Source: Bacillus sp. B1-b2 (GTDB lineage: Bacteria; Bacillota; Bacilli; Bacillales; Cytobacillaceae). Taken from it: 64,000 bases of DNA. Below the pieces are notes generated by a model that made no database searches, had not been told where the DNA came from, and saw only the letters and a program-made list of their open reading frames with translations. Positions 17,763 through 28,297 of this stretch are shown here, piece by piece; the first letter of the stretch is position 1, and each line of letters begins with the position of its first letter. The stretch covers positions 1 to 64,000 of the forward strand of contig NZ_WEHU01000011.1 in assembly GCF_009183415.1 (NCBI RefSeq), given 5' to 3'. A program made the position numbers and the translations under genes.

Positions 17763-18638
17763 TTGACCATTCAATGGTTTCCAGGTCATATGGCAAAAGC
17801 CAGAAGACAAGTAACAGAAAAACTTAAATTAGTTGATATTATTTTTGAATTAGTAGATGCACGCATACCCCAATCCTCTCGTAACCCTATGATCGACGAA
17901 ATTATCCAGCAAAAACCACGTATTGTGCTATTAAATAAAGCAGATATGGCTGATAAAGAACGTACAAAAGAGTGGATAAGCTATTATAAAAGTAAAGGCA
18001 TAAAGGCACTTGCTATTAATTCACATGCTGGTGTCGGAATGAAAGAAATAAGTGCACTAGCAAAAGAAGTATTGTCTGAGAAATTTGATCGAATGAGAGC
18101 AAAAGGAATTAGACCGCGTGCCATTCGAGCAATGATAGTGGGTATACCGAATGCAGGAAAATCTACTCTTATCAATAGATTGGTGAAAAAGAACATTGCA
18201 AAAACAGGTAATACTCCTGGTGTAACTAAAGCACAGCAATGGATCAAGGTTGGAAAAGAGCTAGAACTTCTAGATACTCCAGGAATTCTTTGGCCTAAAT
18301 TTGAAGACCAAGAAGTGGGACTTAAATTAGCTTTAACAGGGGCTATAAAAGATACTATTTTAAACCTACAGGATATTGCTATTTATGGCTTAAGATTCTT
18401 AGAAAAGGAATATCCACAGCGTTTAAAGGAGCGTTATCAATTAGACATAATCCCTGAGGACACAGTAGAGCTTTTTGATCATATAGGTACTTTTAGAGGT
18501 GCACTCTCAAGCGGAGGAATGATTGATTACGATAAAGTAACGGAACTAATTATTCGTGATATAAGAGGCGAGAAATTTGGGCCTTTAACCTTTGAAAGTG
18601 CTAGAGATCAGGTAGAAGAAGGATCGGAAGAAGAGTAA
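17763..18638 (+). CDS. rbgA: RbgA (YlqF), ribosome biogenesis GTPase A
   Basis: RbgA drives late assembly of the 50S subunit. The 291-residue protein has circularly permuted GTPase motifs: G4 (LLNKADMAD, about 57-65) precedes G1 ([15 protein letters not shown], about 126-140) and G3 ([10 protein letters not shown]). The start [13 protein letters not shown] is typical. Translation begins at TTG 17763 with AGAGGTG upstream. It is grouped with the ribosomal protein gene rplS and with rnhB, as in B. subtilis. Confidence 0.97.
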   Translation: MTIQWFPGHMAKARRQVTEKLKLVDIIFELVDARIPQSSRNPMIDEIIQQKPRIVLLNKADMADKERTKEWISYYKSKGIKALAINSHAGVGMKEISALAKEVLSEKFDRMRAKGIRPRAIRAMIVGIPNAGKSTLINRLVKKNIAKTGNTPGVTKAQQWIKVGKELELLDTPGILWPKFEDQEVGLKLALTGAIKDTILNLQDIAIYGLRFLEKEYPQRLKERYQLDIIPEDTVELFDHIGTFRGALSSGGMIDYDKVTELIIRDIRGEKFGPLTFESARDQVEEGSEEE

Positions 18639-18644
18639 GAGCTT

Positions 18645-18681
18645 AAGAGAAGTGGCTACTAAAAAAGCCCTTCTCTTTTTT
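18645..18681 (+). terminator. Terminator after rbgA
   Basis: Stem AAGAGAAG (18645-18652) / CTTCTCTT (18670-18677) with a 17-nt loop and T run to 18681. Confidence 0.8.
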
Positions 18682-18742
18682 ATGGGAATTTAGGTGAAAA
18701 ATGAAAAGTTTGTACCGATAAAAAAGGATAGAGGTGTAACAA

Positions 18743-19525
18743 ATGAAAGTAGAAACGATGAAAGAAATTAAAACCGCTTTAGAAACGATTATAGACCTGG
18801 AAGATCCATATATTCAACAATTAAGAAAAGACGATAGAAAGGGCGCACAGAAGCTCTTACAAGCATGGGAAAAGCAAAGAGAAAAGGAACAAAAGCTACA
18901 TGACCATTTTATGTCCATCAATAGCTATGAAAGAAAGCTTAGGAAAGAAGGATATACATACATAGCAGGAATAGATGAAGTAGGAAGAGGACCATTAGCT
19001 GGCCCTGTTGTAACAGCAGCTGTCATACTCCCTGCTGATTTTTACTTGCCAGGTATAAATGATTCCAAAAAGCTTTCTGAGAAAAAAAGAGAGTTATATT
19101 ATGAGAAAATACAAGCAGAAGCAATAGCAATAGGAATAGGGATGATTGACCCAGAGGAAATAGATCGTATTAACATATACCAGGCAACGAAAAAAGGAAT
19201 GCTTGAGGCTATTCAATCACTAAATAGGATACCTGATTATTTATTAATTGATGCGATGAATTTGACCACACCTTACCCGAGTCAATCAATAGTAAAAGGA
19301 GATAGTAAAAGTGTATCCATTGCTGCAGCAAGTATCATTGCTAAAGTAACAAGAGATAGATTGATGAAAGACTTGGATAAAGAATATCCAGACTACCACT
19401 TTGCTAGTAATATGGGGTATGGAACAAAAGACCACTTACATGCATTAGAATTAGTAGGGATTTCTAAGCATCACCGCAAATCTTTTTCGCCTATTAAAGA
19501 AATGGTAGAAGCTAGTAGGAGCTAA
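18743..19525 (+). CDS. rnhB: Ribonuclease HII
   Basis: RNase HII removes ribonucleotides misincorporated into DNA and degrades RNA-DNA hybrids. The 260-residue protein has the N-terminal extension seen in Bacillus and the catalytic [19 protein letters not shown] segment with Asp78 and Glu79. Later acidic residues lie in LLIDAMNL, and [20 protein letters not shown] is present. GAGGTG precedes ATG 18743. Length fits B. subtilis RnhB (255). Confidence 0.97.
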   Translation: MKVETMKEIKTALETIIDLEDPYIQQLRKDDRKGAQKLLQAWEKQREKEQKLHDHFMSINSYERKLRKEGYTYIAGIDEVGRGPLAGPVVTAAVILPADFYLPGINDSKKLSEKKRELYYEKIQAEAIAIGIGMIDPEEIDRINIYQATKKGMLEAIQSLNRIPDYLLIDAMNLTTPYPSQSIVKGDSKSVSIAAASIIAKVTRDRLMKDLDKEYPDYHFASNMGYGTKDHLHALELVGISKHHRKSFSPIKEMVEASRS

Positions 19526-19604
19526 AGATAGTATGTGCAAGAATGACTGCTAAACATAGAGGTAGCTAAGTGATGTTAAACGAAAAGATAAAGAGGAATG
19601 TATA

Positions 19605-20870
19605 ATGAATATTAATCATATTACTCAAGGGATATTTAGTGAGAATCAACTTGGAACAAAGTCACTGCAACTGAGGGATGGGCAAATCGTTTTTGGCAAA
19701 ATTAATAAGTTGTTTCCTCAGCAAATGGCTGAAGTACAAATTGGTAATCAAAAAATGATGGCAAATCTTTCTATTCCTCTATCTTTACACAATCAATATT
19801 GGTTTCAAGTGGATCTTACAAAAGATAAACCAATCTTAAAAGTATTAGGAGAACCAAAAGATGGGGAAAAAGTTAATGTTTCCAGCCTCCTTAGACAACT
19901 TTCACTCCCAGAAACGAATGAGAGCAAAGCGCTAATACAAAATCTACTTACTAATAATCTACCAGTAACAAAAGATATCGTACAGAATGCAAGTATGTGG
20001 CTAAAGGATAGCTCCATGCTCAAACAAGATCTGGCAACCATTCGATTAATGGTAGAACGGAATATGCCATTAACACAAGAAGTATTTCAAAGTCTATCTA
20101 CTGTGCAATCATCTAAAGGATTAACAGAATTATTGAATCATATGCAAATAGAGCTAGCGAAGAATAATCAAAGTCAGTCTGAAATCATCCAATTACTTTC
20201 GAAGATGAATCAAGAAGGGGTATCACTTGAAAATGATAAACCTACTGTTGATCTCATAAAAGAAGTCATTCAAAGAGTAGGCTATTCCTATGAAAATGAA
20301 CTAACTAATGCGATTCTTTCACAGAAAGAACTTCTTGATAATAAGGAAATGTTAAAGCCTTTGTTGTTAGAGTTGTTAAAAAGTGATGTTCCAGCTTCGG
20401 TTAAAGAAGTAGCCAGTCAAGTAATTGAAAAGATAACAGGATATCAGTTGTTATCTCAGCCAGTTGGACCAATGATGCAGCTGATAACGGAAATTCCTCT
20501 TCGTTTTATGAACCAACAGATAGATGTAACACTTCAATATAATGGTAGAAAAAAAGAAGATGGGACAGTAGATAGTGATTATTGCCGAATCTTATTTTAT
20601 TTAGAATTGGCTCATCTCAAAGAAACGGTCATTGATATGCATGTGCAAAATAGAATTATGAGTATTACGGTGCATAATGACAAATCTGATGAACTAGCTT
20701 CGATTATTCAACACTATTCAGAAGATTTAAAGAGAAATTTAAAAGAAGCTCAGTATACATTATTATCTATTACTACAAAACCGTTAAGCAAGCTTACCGA
20801 GGATACGGTAAAATACGGGAGTTCTCATATGGGGATAAGTAGCTATAGAGGAGTTGATCTAAAGATATGA
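19605..20870 (+). CDS. ylqG: YlqG, FliK-like hook-length control domain protein
   Basis: A 421-residue protein matching B. subtilis YlqG in place and size. The N-terminal part is glutamine/asparagine-rich and variable. The C-terminal region (about 290-410, IPLRFMNQQIDVTLQYNGRK to LKRNLKEAQYTLLSI) resembles the C-terminal domain of flagellar hook-length control protein FliK. It overlaps ylqH by 4 nt (ATGA), and YlqH resembles the FlhB C-terminal domain, the known FliK partner. A T3SS substrate-switch role is inferred from this pairing and is not shown. Confidence 0.82.
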   Translation: MNINHITQGIFSENQLGTKSLQLRDGQIVFGKINKLFPQQMAEVQIGNQKMMANLSIPLSLHNQYWFQVDLTKDKPILKVLGEPKDGEKVNVSSLLRQLSLPETNESKALIQNLLTNNLPVTKDIVQNASMWLKDSSMLKQDLATIRLMVERNMPLTQEVFQSLSTVQSSKGLTELLNHMQIELAKNNQSQSEIIQLLSKMNQEGVSLENDKPTVDLIKEVIQRVGYSYENELTNAILSQKELLDNKEMLKPLLLELLKSDVPASVKEVASQVIEKITGYQLLSQPVGPMMQLITEIPLRFMNQQIDVTLQYNGRKKEDGTVDSDYCRILFYLELAHLKETVIDMHVQNRIMSITVHNDKSDELASIIQHYSEDLKRNLKEAQYTLLSITTKPLSKLTEDTVKYGSSHMGISSYRGVDLKI

Positions 20871-21142
20871 GCTTTGAGAAAAGAAAACAAGCAATAGCGC
20901 TTAGCTATGATAGTAATAAAGAGAACGCTCCTAAAGTAGTCGCGAAGGGGAAAGGGCTAATAGCAGATAAAATCATCGGCAAAGCGAAAGATAATGATGT
21001 GCCTGTTCAAGAGGATCCATCTTTAGTAGAGCTTCTTAGTACCTTAAATATTAATGAGCAAATACCGGAAGATTTATATATGGCAGTAGCAGAAGTGTTT
21101 GCCTTTATATACAGTGTTGAGAAAGAGAAAGCAGAAAATTAA
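20867..21142 (+). CDS. ylqH: YlqH, FlhB C-terminal-domain-like protein
   Basis: A 91-residue soluble protein resembling the C-terminal part of FlhB/YscU export switch proteins (AIALSYDSNKENAPKVVAKGKG, then IPEDLYMAVAEVFAFIYSVEK, comparable with the FlhB ending at 49757-50017). It begins just after the point where FlhB has its NPTH autocleavage site, so it has neither NPTH nor membrane segments. It corresponds to FlhX-type proteins, which can partly replace the FlhB C-terminal fragment in some bacteria. Its start overlaps the ylqG stop. Confidence 0.85.
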   Translation: MSFEKRKQAIALSYDSNKENAPKVVAKGKGLIADKIIGKAKDNDVPVQEDPSLVELLSTLNINEQIPEDLYMAVAEVFAFIYSVEKEKAEN

Positions 21143-21178
21143 AAGAAAAAATATTTTATTTTGAAAATATAGAAAGAT

Positions 21179-21212
21179 AAAAGCCTTTTTTATAGACAAA
21201 GAAAGGTTTTTT
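21179..21212 (+). terminator. Terminator after ylqH
   Basis: Stem AAAA(g)CCTTT with GAAAGGTTTT, one bulged base, T run at 21207-21212. Confidence 0.7.
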
Positions 21213-21220
21213 CTTATAAA

Positions 21221-21235
21221 ATGAAAGCGTAATCA
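21221..21235 (+). promoter_or_regulatory. cre site (CcpA) upstream of sucCD
   Basis: ATGAAAGCGTAATCA fits the extended cre consensus WTGNAANCGNWNNCW at every defined position. It lies about 190 bp before sucC, just after the ylqH terminator. CcpA repression of the succinyl-CoA synthetase genes by preferred sugars would agree with known carbon control of the TCA cycle in Bacillus. The 21236-21400 stretch is AT-rich and holds no clear promoter. Confidence 0.65.
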
Positions 21236-21421
21236 AATAAGTTTTTGAATTTACTATTAAATAATCGTATTTTCACCTGCATAAAGAATATTATTACAGT
21301 GTAAACGATTTTTTGATTTTAAAACAAAAACAAAAAAAATTTCCTTCTATTAATTAGCTAAGGATGGGAAATGCAGAGGTCTTCATTACACAAAAAAGGG
21401 AAATTAAAGGGGTGTGGAAGC

Positions 21422-22594
21422 TTGAATATTCATGAGTATCAAGGAAAAGAAATTTTAGAATTAAACGGCGTTTCAGTACCAAAGGGAAAAGTAGCTTTTA
21501 CAGTGGATGAGGCAGTACGTGCTGCAGAAACATTAAATTCTGATGTTTGGGTTGTTAAAGCACAAATTCATGCAGGTGGTCGTGGTAAGGCTGGAGGAGT
21601 AAAGGTAGCGAAGACATTAGAGGAAGTAAAAACATTTGCTCAAGAAATCTTAGGAACTACCCTTGTAACACATCAAACAGGACCAGAAGGAAAAGTAGTA
21701 AAACGTTTATTAATTGAAGAAGGTTGTAGAATAAAAAAAGAGTATTACATAGGTTTTGTAGTAGATCGTGCTACTTCTCGTATTGTTTTAATGGCCTCAG
21801 AAGAAGGTGGAACTGAGATTGAAGAAATTGCAGAAAAACAGCCAGAAAAGATTTTCAAAGAAGTGATCGATCCGGTAAATGGCTTAACCCCATTTCAGGC
21901 TCGTCGAATTGCTTTTAATATTAATATTCCAGCTAAACAAATCAATAAAGCATGTACTTTTATGACAGGTTTATATAAAGTCTTTGTGGAGAAGGATTGC
22001 TCTATTGCAGAAATAAATCCTCTCGTGTTAACAGAAGAAGGTAATATTATGGCGTTAGATGCTAAATTAAACTTTGATTCTAATGCATTATATCGACACA
22101 AAGATATTGTAGCATATAGAGATTTAGATGAAGAAAATGAAAAAGAGTTAGAAGCATCTAAATATGACTTGAGTTATATAGCCTTAAATGGAAATATAGG
22201 CTGTATGGTAAATGGTGCCGGCCTTGCCATGGCAACAATGGACATTGTCAAACACTATGGCGGAGATCCCGCTAACTTTTTAGATGTTGGTGGCGGTGCT
22301 ACGGCAGAAAAAGTAACAGAAGCGTTTAAAATCATTCTTTCCGATTCCAATGTTAAAGGTATTTTTGTCAATATTTTTGGTGGAATTATGAAATGTGATG
22401 TTATTGCAACAGGTATTGTAGAAGCAGCAAAACAAGTAAGTCTGACTGTTCCGTTAGTGGTTCGCTTAGAAGGTACAAATGTAGAGCTAGGGAAAAAGAT
22501 TTTAAGAGATTCTGGTGTTGATATTGTGGCAGCAGATTCCATGTCAGATGGTGCAGAAAAAATTGTTAACCTAGTGAACCAAGGAGGTAGATAA
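21422..22594 (+). CDS. sucC: Succinyl-CoA synthetase (ADP-forming) beta subunit
   Basis: SucC and SucD interconvert succinyl-CoA and succinate with substrate-level phosphorylation in the TCA cycle. The 390-residue protein starts [22 protein letters not shown] and has an ATP-grasp domain ([16 protein letters not shown]) and the C-terminal ligase domain ([26 protein letters not shown]). The start is TTG 21422, placed 7 bp after AAGGGGTG. It lies one base before sucD. Length is close to the B. subtilis protein (385). Confidence 0.97.
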   Translation: MNIHEYQGKEILELNGVSVPKGKVAFTVDEAVRAAETLNSDVWVVKAQIHAGGRGKAGGVKVAKTLEEVKTFAQEILGTTLVTHQTGPEGKVVKRLLIEEGCRIKKEYYIGFVVDRATSRIVLMASEEGGTEIEEIAEKQPEKIFKEVIDPVNGLTPFQARRIAFNINIPAKQINKACTFMTGLYKVFVEKDCSIAEINPLVLTEEGNIMALDAKLNFDSNALYRHKDIVAYRDLDEENEKELEASKYDLSYIALNGNIGCMVNGAGLAMATMDIVKHYGGDPANFLDVGGGATAEKVTEAFKIILSDSNVKGIFVNIFGGIMKCDVIATGIVEAAKQVSLTVPLVVRLEGTNVELGKKILRDSGVDIVAADSMSDGAEKIVNLVNQGGR

Positions 22595-22595
22595 G

Positions 22596-23513
22596 ATGAG
22601 TGTTTTTATTAATAAAGATACAAAAGTCCTTGTCCAAGGAATAACAGGTGCGACTGCACTTTTTCATACAAAGCAAATGATTGAATATGGAACAAAAATT
22701 GTTGGTGGAGTTACTCCTGGAAAAGGAGGTACTGTGGTTGAAGAAGTTCCAGTTTTCAATACCGTTAGAGATGCGGTTGATGCAACTAGTGCTACTGCTT
22801 CTGTTATTTATGTACCAGCTCCATTTGCAGCAGATGCGATATTAGAAGCTGTGGATGCAGAGTTAGACCTAGTGATATGTATTACGGAACACATTCCAGT
22901 ACTTGATATGGTGAAGGTCAAACGGTCTATGGAAGGAAAGAAAACTAGACTAATAGGCCCGAATTGTCCAGGTGTCATTACGCCAGATGAATGTAAAATT
23001 GGCATTATGCCAGGATATATTCACACAAAAGGTCATGTAGGGGTGGTTTCACGTTCAGGAACATTGACCTATGAAGCGGTTCATCAATTAACACAAGCAG
23101 GAATTGGTCAATCAACAGCAGTTGGGATCGGTGGAGATCCAGTAAATGGTACAGACTTTATTGATGTATTAAAAGCATTTAATGAAGATGAAGATACCTA
23201 TGCTGTTATCATGATAGGAGAAATTGGAGGCACAGCTGAAGAAGAGGCAGCAAGATGGATAAAAGAGAATATGACAAAGCCGGTAGTTGGATTTATCGGA
23301 GGAAGAACAGCACCACCAGGAAAACGTATGGGGCATGCAGGAGCCATCATATCAGGAGGAAAAGGGACAGCAGATGAAAAAATTTCTGTGTTAAATGAAT
23401 GCGGAATTCAAGTGGCAGAAACTCCATCAGATATGGGAGCAACACTAATCAATGCATTAAAAGAGCATTCACTATACGATAAATGTAAGACACATGAAAT
23501 AGTAGCAAAGTAA
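22596..23513 (+). CDS. sucD: Succinyl-CoA synthetase alpha subunit
   Basis: A 305-residue subunit with an N-terminal CoA-binding Rossmann domain ([32 protein letters not shown]). The phosphorylated active-site histidine is in [18 protein letters not shown]. It forms the alpha-beta enzyme with SucC. AAGGAGGT lies just before ATG 22596, inside the end of sucC, so both are made together. Confidence 0.98.
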   Translation: MSVFINKDTKVLVQGITGATALFHTKQMIEYGTKIVGGVTPGKGGTVVEEVPVFNTVRDAVDATSATASVIYVPAPFAADAILEAVDAELDLVICITEHIPVLDMVKVKRSMEGKKTRLIGPNCPGVITPDECKIGIMPGYIHTKGHVGVVSRSGTLTYEAVHQLTQAGIGQSTAVGIGGDPVNGTDFIDVLKAFNEDEDTYAVIMIGEIGGTAEEEAARWIKENMTKPVVGFIGGRTAPPGKRMGHAGAIISGGKGTADEKISVLNECGIQVAETPSDMGATLINALKEHSLYDKCKTHEIVAK

Positions 23514-23527
23514 CATAAGGTAAGGTT

Positions 23528-23557
23528 AAAGAGGAGAAGATCTTTTTTCTCCTCTTT
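23528..23557 (+). terminator. Hairpin/terminator after sucD
   Basis: Perfect 11-bp stem AAAGAGGAGAA / TTCTCCTCTTT with an 8-nt loop. Only three T residues end the 3' arm and no longer T run follows, so termination strength is uncertain. Confidence 0.7.
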
Positions 23558-23693
23558 AGCATGTCATTTTTATCTTAAGGCTGTACTAGTATTATTGTAA
23601 TTTTCCTTTTATAATGTAGAGGATAGTTCCCTTATTATTTTTATGTTAAGTAATGCTCTTATAAAGGAATCTAATTAAAGGAAGGGAGATAAC

Positions 23694-24545
23694 TTGAATA
23701 GAATATCGGAACGTTTAGTTAAACTGAATCACTGTAGTGAAATAAGCTGGAATACCATTTACCATCTATTAAAGAGTGACCCCACACTTTCCCACTTTTC
23801 AACCACTCGAAATTTAACTCCAAAGCTTCAGCAAGAGCTGGAGAAAGTCTTCGATACTAACTTTGTAGAAGAGCAAATCGTTCAATATGAATACAACCAA
23901 ATAAAAACCATTACCTATTTTGACCCTTTGTATCCATCTCTACTAAAAGAAATATATCAACCACCATGGGTTCTTTATGTGAAAGGAGATCTATCTTTAC
24001 TTCAATCTAAGAAAAAACTCGCGATAGTTGGTTCGCGATTGGCTACAAGCTATAGTAAAAATGTACTCTCTACTATTATTCAAGAATTAATAGCAGCTGA
24101 TATTACGATTGTAAGTGGATTAGCGAGTGGGGTAGATGCCATTGCGCACAAGCAGGCCATTGCGAACGGAGGTAAAACAATTGGTGTTATTGCAGGTGGA
24201 TTATTCCATATCTATCCTAAAGAGAACTTAGAATTAGCAACCACTATGATGAATAACCATCTAGTGATATCCGAATATCCCCCAACATCTAAACCGTTAA
24301 AATGGCAATTCCCGATGAGAAATCGTATTATTAGTGGTCTTTGTAATGGAACATTAATTGTAGAAGCAAAAAAGAAAAGTGGGTCTTTAATAACGGCAAA
24401 TTTTGCGGTTAATGAAGGAAGAGATGTTTTTGCGATTCCTGGAAATATCCTAAGTCCATATTCTACTGGTCCCAACCAACTAATTCAACAAGGAGCTAAA
24501 GCTGTTTTGGAGGCTAAGGATATTTTAGAAGAATGGAATTACTAG
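23694..24545 (+). CDS. dprA: DprA (Smf), DNA-processing protein for transformation
   Basis: DprA binds incoming single-stranded DNA during transformation and loads RecA. The 283-residue protein has an N-terminal helical part and a Rossmann fold (LAIVGSRLATSYSKN, VSGLASGVDAIAHKQAI, GTIGVIAGGL-like GKTIGVIAGGLFHIYP). It then has FPMRNRIISGL and a C-terminal IPGNILSPYSTGPNQLIQQGA. Translation starts at TTG 23694 after GGAAGGGAG. The place between sucD and topA is conserved in Bacillus. Confidence 0.96.
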   Translation: MNRISERLVKLNHCSEISWNTIYHLLKSDPTLSHFSTTRNLTPKLQQELEKVFDTNFVEEQIVQYEYNQIKTITYFDPLYPSLLKEIYQPPWVLYVKGDLSLLQSKKKLAIVGSRLATSYSKNVLSTIIQELIAADITIVSGLASGVDAIAHKQAIANGGKTIGVIAGGLFHIYPKENLELATTMMNNHLVISEYPPTSKPLKWQFPMRNRIISGLCNGTLIVEAKKKSGSLITANFAVNEGRDVFAIPGNILSPYSTGPNQLIQQGAKAVLEAKDILEEWNY

Positions 24546-24922
24546 CATAGTGAATGACAACTTCTATAGATAATAGAAGATTTTAAATACCTATGAGTCC
24601 ATAGGACAAGTAGTATTTGTTTTAAATTTTATAGGAAAGTGTTACGATAAAAGTATAAAAATAATTTGGGAATTATCTACCTTCACCGATTTTCTATAGC
24701 TAACCTTAGCTATAAAAGAAAAAAATCATCGTGAAAAATAAAAAAACTATTGCTATTTTTGGTAAATTGTTATACATTGTGCAACATAAAAGGATTTTAA
24801 AAAATTGGTATTATTTATAAATAAAAAGCGTGAAAACGTTTACGTTTTTCGGAATGTTTGACAAACCGAATCATAGTATACAATAATAGTGAATATTTAA
24901 ATCCCTCTAAGGAGGACATTGG
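24546..24922 (+). other. dprA-topA intergenic region with topA promoter
   Basis: This 377-bp stretch has no gene. Near its end TTGACA (24858-24863) and TACAAT (24879-24884) are 15 bp apart; shifting to TTTGAC gives 16. This is a plausible topA promoter. Just upstream lies TGAAAACGTTTACG (24831-24844), which is cre-like with one end mismatch and also a small AAAACG/CGTTTT dyad. Confidence 0.55.
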
Positions 24923-26998
24923 ATGTCGGATTTTTTAGTAATCGTTGAGTCTCCAGCAAAAGCAAAGACAATAGAACGATATTTAGGAAAAAAATATAAA
25001 GTAAAAGCTTCAATGGGGCATATAAGAGATTTACCTAGAAGTCAAACAGGTATTGATGTAGATAAAAACTTTGAACCGAAGTACATAACGATTCGTGGGA
25101 AAGGTCCAGTTTTAAAGGAACTAAAAACCGCTGCAAAAAAGGCAAAAAAAATCTATCTAGCAGCCGATCCAGATCGTGAAGGGGAAGCTATTGCGTGGCA
25201 TTTAGCGAATAGCTTAAATGTAGATATACATTCAGATTGTCGAGTAGTTTTTAATGAAATTACAAAAGATGCTATTAAAGAATCCTTTAAGCATCCAAGA
25301 CCAATTAATATGGACTTAGTAGATTCTCAGCAAGCGAGAAGGGTATTAGATCGTTTAGTGGGATATAATGTTAGTCCTTTACTTTGGAAAAAAGTGAAAA
25401 AGGGATTAAGCGCAGGGAGAGTTCAATCTGTTGCTGTCCGTTTAGTATTAGAAAGAGAAAAAGAAATTAAGGCATTTATTCCAGAAGAATACTGGTCCAT
25501 AGAAGGAAGCTTCTTAAAAGGTAAAAATCAATTTGAAGCAGCATTTTATGGAGTAAATGGAAAAAGAATGGATCTTCATTCGGAAGAAGAAGTTAAAAAT
25601 ATTACAAAACAAATAAAGAATAATCAGTTTACAGTAGAAAAAGTAACGAAAAAAGAAAGAAAAAGAAATCCTGCAGTTCCATTTACTACTTCATCTTTAC
25701 AACAAGAAGCAGCAAGAAAATTAAATTTCCGTGCTAAGAAAACAATGATGCTAGCACAGCAATTATATGAAGGAATTGATTTAGGAAAAGAAGGAACAGT
25801 TGGTTTAATTACTTATATGAGAACGGATTCTACTAGAATATCTGATATTGCGATTGCAGATGCAGCAGATTATATTAATAGAACATATGGTAATGAATAT
25901 ACAAAAGCAGATCAGAAAAAAGAAAAGAAAAATACAAATGTTCAAGATGCCCATGAAGCAGTTCGCCCAACTAGTATCTCCAGAGAACCAAGCATGCTTA
26001 AAGACGTTCTTTCAAGAGATCAACTGCGCTTATATAAATTAATATGGGAAAGATTTATTGCAAGTCAAATGGCTCCTGCAGTTATGGATACTATGAGTGT
26101 CGATTTATTGAATGGTGATATTATATTTAGAGCAACAGGTTCTAAAATTAAATTTCCTGGTTTTATGAAAGTATATGTAGAAGGTTCAGATGATGCAGTA
26201 GAGGAGGTAGATCGTAAATTACCTGACTTACAAGAAGGCGATACGGTTATACACAAGGATATTGAACCTAAACAGCATTTTACTCAACCACCTCCACGTT
26301 ATACAGAGGCAAGACTAGTTAGAACATTAGAAGAATTAGGAATAGGTAGACCTTCCACTTTTGCTCCTACTCTTGATACAATACAAAAGCGTGGTTATGT
26401 AGCACTTGATAATAAGCGGTTTATACCTACTGAACTAGGTGAAATAGTTCTTGAATTAATTTTAGAGTTTTTCCCAGAAATCTTTAATGTAGAATTCACT
26501 GCTAATATGGAGCAAGACTTGGATAATATTGAAGCAGGAAAAGTAAACTGGGTAAAGGTTATTGATGAATTTTATCAAGTTTTCGAAAAAAACTTAGAGA
26601 TTGCTGAACAAGAAATGCAAACAGTAGAAATTAAGGATGAACCAGCAGGAGAAGATTGTGAGGAATGCGGACATCCGATGGTATATAAAATGGGTCGCTA
26701 TGGTAAGTTCATGGCATGTAGTAATTTTCCAGATTGTCGTAATACAAAACCTATTGTAAAAGAAATCGGAGTAAAATGCCCAACTTGTCATGAAGGAAAT
26801 ATAATTGAAAGAAAAAGCAAAAAACGCCGAATTTTTTATGGTTGCGATCGTTTTCCTGAATGTGAATTCATCTCATGGGATAAACCTTTACAAAGACCTT
26901 GTCCAAAATGTGAAAGTTTATTAGTCGAGAAAAAACTAAAAAAAGGTGTTCAAGTTCAGTGTGTTAAATGTGATTACAAAGAAGAGCCGCAAAGCTAA
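24923..26998 (+). CDS. topA: DNA topoisomerase I
   Basis: TopA relaxes negative supercoils. The 691-residue type IA enzyme has an N-terminal TOPRIM domain ([35 protein letters not shown]), the catalytic tyrosine in [14 protein letters not shown], and a C-terminal tail with three four-cysteine zinc ribbons (CEECGHPM to CSNFPDC; CPTCHEG to [15 protein letters not shown] to CVKCDYK). The length matches B. subtilis TopA (691). AAGGAGGA precedes ATG 24923. A strong terminator follows at once, where trmFO would be expected. Confidence 0.98.
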   Translation: MSDFLVIVESPAKAKTIERYLGKKYKVKASMGHIRDLPRSQTGIDVDKNFEPKYITIRGKGPVLKELKTAAKKAKKIYLAADPDREGEAIAWHLANSLNVDIHSDCRVVFNEITKDAIKESFKHPRPINMDLVDSQQARRVLDRLVGYNVSPLLWKKVKKGLSAGRVQSVAVRLVLEREKEIKAFIPEEYWSIEGSFLKGKNQFEAAFYGVNGKRMDLHSEEEVKNITKQIKNNQFTVEKVTKKERKRNPAVPFTTSSLQQEAARKLNFRAKKTMMLAQQLYEGIDLGKEGTVGLITYMRTDSTRISDIAIADAADYINRTYGNEYTKADQKKEKKNTNVQDAHEAVRPTSISREPSMLKDVLSRDQLRLYKLIWERFIASQMAPAVMDTMSVDLLNGDIIFRATGSKIKFPGFMKVYVEGSDDAVEEVDRKLPDLQEGDTVIHKDIEPKQHFTQPPPRYTEARLVRTLEELGIGRPSTFAPTLDTIQKRGYVALDNKRFIPTELGEIVLELILEFFPEIFNVEFTANMEQDLDNIEAGKVNWVKVIDEFYQVFEKNLEIAEQEMQTVEIKDEPAGEDCEECGHPMVYKMGRYGKFMACSNFPDCRNTKPIVKEIGVKCPTCHEGNIIERKSKKRRIFYGCDRFPECEFISWDKPLQRPCPKCESLLVEKKLKKGVQVQCVKCDYKEEPQS

Positions 26999-27012
26999 CA
27001 TGAGAGTTTCTG

Positions 27013-27052
27013 AATGAAAGAGTGAGCTAAATAGCTTACTCTTTCATTTTTT
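27013..27052 (+). terminator. Strong terminator after topA
   Basis: A 16-bp stem with one G-U pair between 27013-27028 and 27033-27048, a 4-nt AAAT loop, and a T run to 27052. Confidence 0.92.
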
Positions 27053-27375
27053 AAAAAGTTTTTTATCAAATGTTTTGTGTATTTTAAGAAAATGTGATTA
27101 AATACACTAGGACATAGAAACTTTTTCAACTTATACTCGTATAGTTATATAAAATGCACCAAATTACATATAGTTAAGTAGAGTGTGATTTACTTCTTCA
27201 TACGAAAGGTATACTGAATTAGGTGTTACAAGTAAGCAGTGGTTTCAAATTTATTAAAAGATGAATACTTTATTGCTTAGGGATTTAAACAATTCAGAAC
27301 TTTGTGAAAAATTCGTAAATTAATTGATTCCCATCATAAAATATGATAATATGGTGAAGCTTGTGGGGTGAGAAA
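27053..27375. other. topA-xerC intergenic gap, no trmFO
   Basis: About 320 bp of AT-rich DNA without an ORF that has both an RBS and recognisable content. In B. subtilis trmFO (folate-dependent tRNA U54 methyltransferase) lies here. No remnant of it was seen in translation. A possible -10 (TATAAT, about 27349) lies shortly before xerC. Confidence 0.75.
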
Positions 27376-28278
27376 TTGAAAAATCAATTAGAAGATTCTC
27401 TTAATATGTTTATTGAGTATTTACAGATTGAGAAAAATTACTCGCCATATACAATTGAATTTTATTCAAAAGACATTAACCAGTTCTTTCATTTTATGAA
27501 GAATCAAGTAATTAACCAATTAGAAGCTGTTCAATTTACTGATGTTAGGTTATATTTAACAGAACTTTTTTCTGAAGAGTTAGCAAGAAAAACGATAGCT
27601 CGAAGAATATCTAGTTTAAGAAGCTTTTATCGTTTTTTAGTGAGAGAGAAGATAGTAGAAAACAACCCTTTTTCTACTGTTTCCATTCCTAAATTAGAAA
27701 AGCGTCTACCAGATTTTTTCTATGAAGAAGAATTGCAACAACTCTTTTCTTCTTGTGATTCAGATAGTCCTTTATCTCTAAGAAATCGAGCGATCCTTGA
27801 ATTACTGTATGCAACAGGCATTAGGGTTGGAGAGTGTACAAACATTCAAATAAAAGACCTTGATTTTAGTGTTTCAACGGTATTGATTAAAGGAAAAGGA
27901 CAAAAGGAGCGTTATGTTCCTTTTGGTAGTTTTGCACATACAGCATTAGAAGCGTACATAAAGGATGGTAGAAGTAAACTAATGAAGGATCACACATCTC
28001 ATTCCTTCTTGTTTGTCAATTACCGTGGTGGAAAATTAACAGACAATGGAGTTAGAGATATCTTGAATAAAATGATGAATGCTTCATCCTTGCAAGGCAA
28101 AATACATCCTCATAAATTAAGACATTCATTTGCCACACATATGTTAGCAAATGGAGCTGATATGAGGACTGTACAAGAATTGTTAGGGCATGCATTCTTA
28201 TCTTCTACACAAATTTATACACATGTAACAAATGACTATTTAAAAAATACTTACATGTCCTTTCACCCTAGGGCATAG
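27376..28278 (+). CDS. xerC: XerC (CodV), tyrosine recombinase for dimer resolution
   Basis: XerC with XerD/RipX resolves chromosome dimers at dif. The 300-residue protein has an N-terminal SAM-like DNA-binding domain (about 1-95) and a catalytic domain with Arg150, Lys174, His246, Arg249, His272 and the nucleophile Tyr281 ([16 protein letters not shown]). TTG 27376 is preferred, after GGGGTGAG; TTG 27361 in frame lies before that ribosome binding site. In B. subtilis this gene is codV, first of the codVWXY unit with clpQ, clpY and codY, and the same order is kept here. Confidence 0.95.
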   Translation: MKNQLEDSLNMFIEYLQIEKNYSPYTIEFYSKDINQFFHFMKNQVINQLEAVQFTDVRLYLTELFSEELARKTIARRISSLRSFYRFLVREKIVENNPFSTVSIPKLEKRLPDFFYEEELQQLFSSCDSDSPLSLRNRAILELLYATGIRVGECTNIQIKDLDFSVSTVLIKGKGQKERYVPFGSFAHTALEAYIKDGRSKLMKDHTSHSFLFVNYRGGKLTDNGVRDILNKMMNASSLQGKIHPHKLRHSFATHMLANGADMRTVQELLGHAFLSSTQIYTHVTNDYLKNTYMSFHPRA

Positions 28279-28297
28279 TCAAGAAGGAGGAAGTAAC

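Noticed and set aside
24831-24844. cre site before topA
   Set aside because: One end base mismatches, and the sequence is equally explained as a small AAAACG/CGTTTT dyad; topA is not a usual CcpA target.
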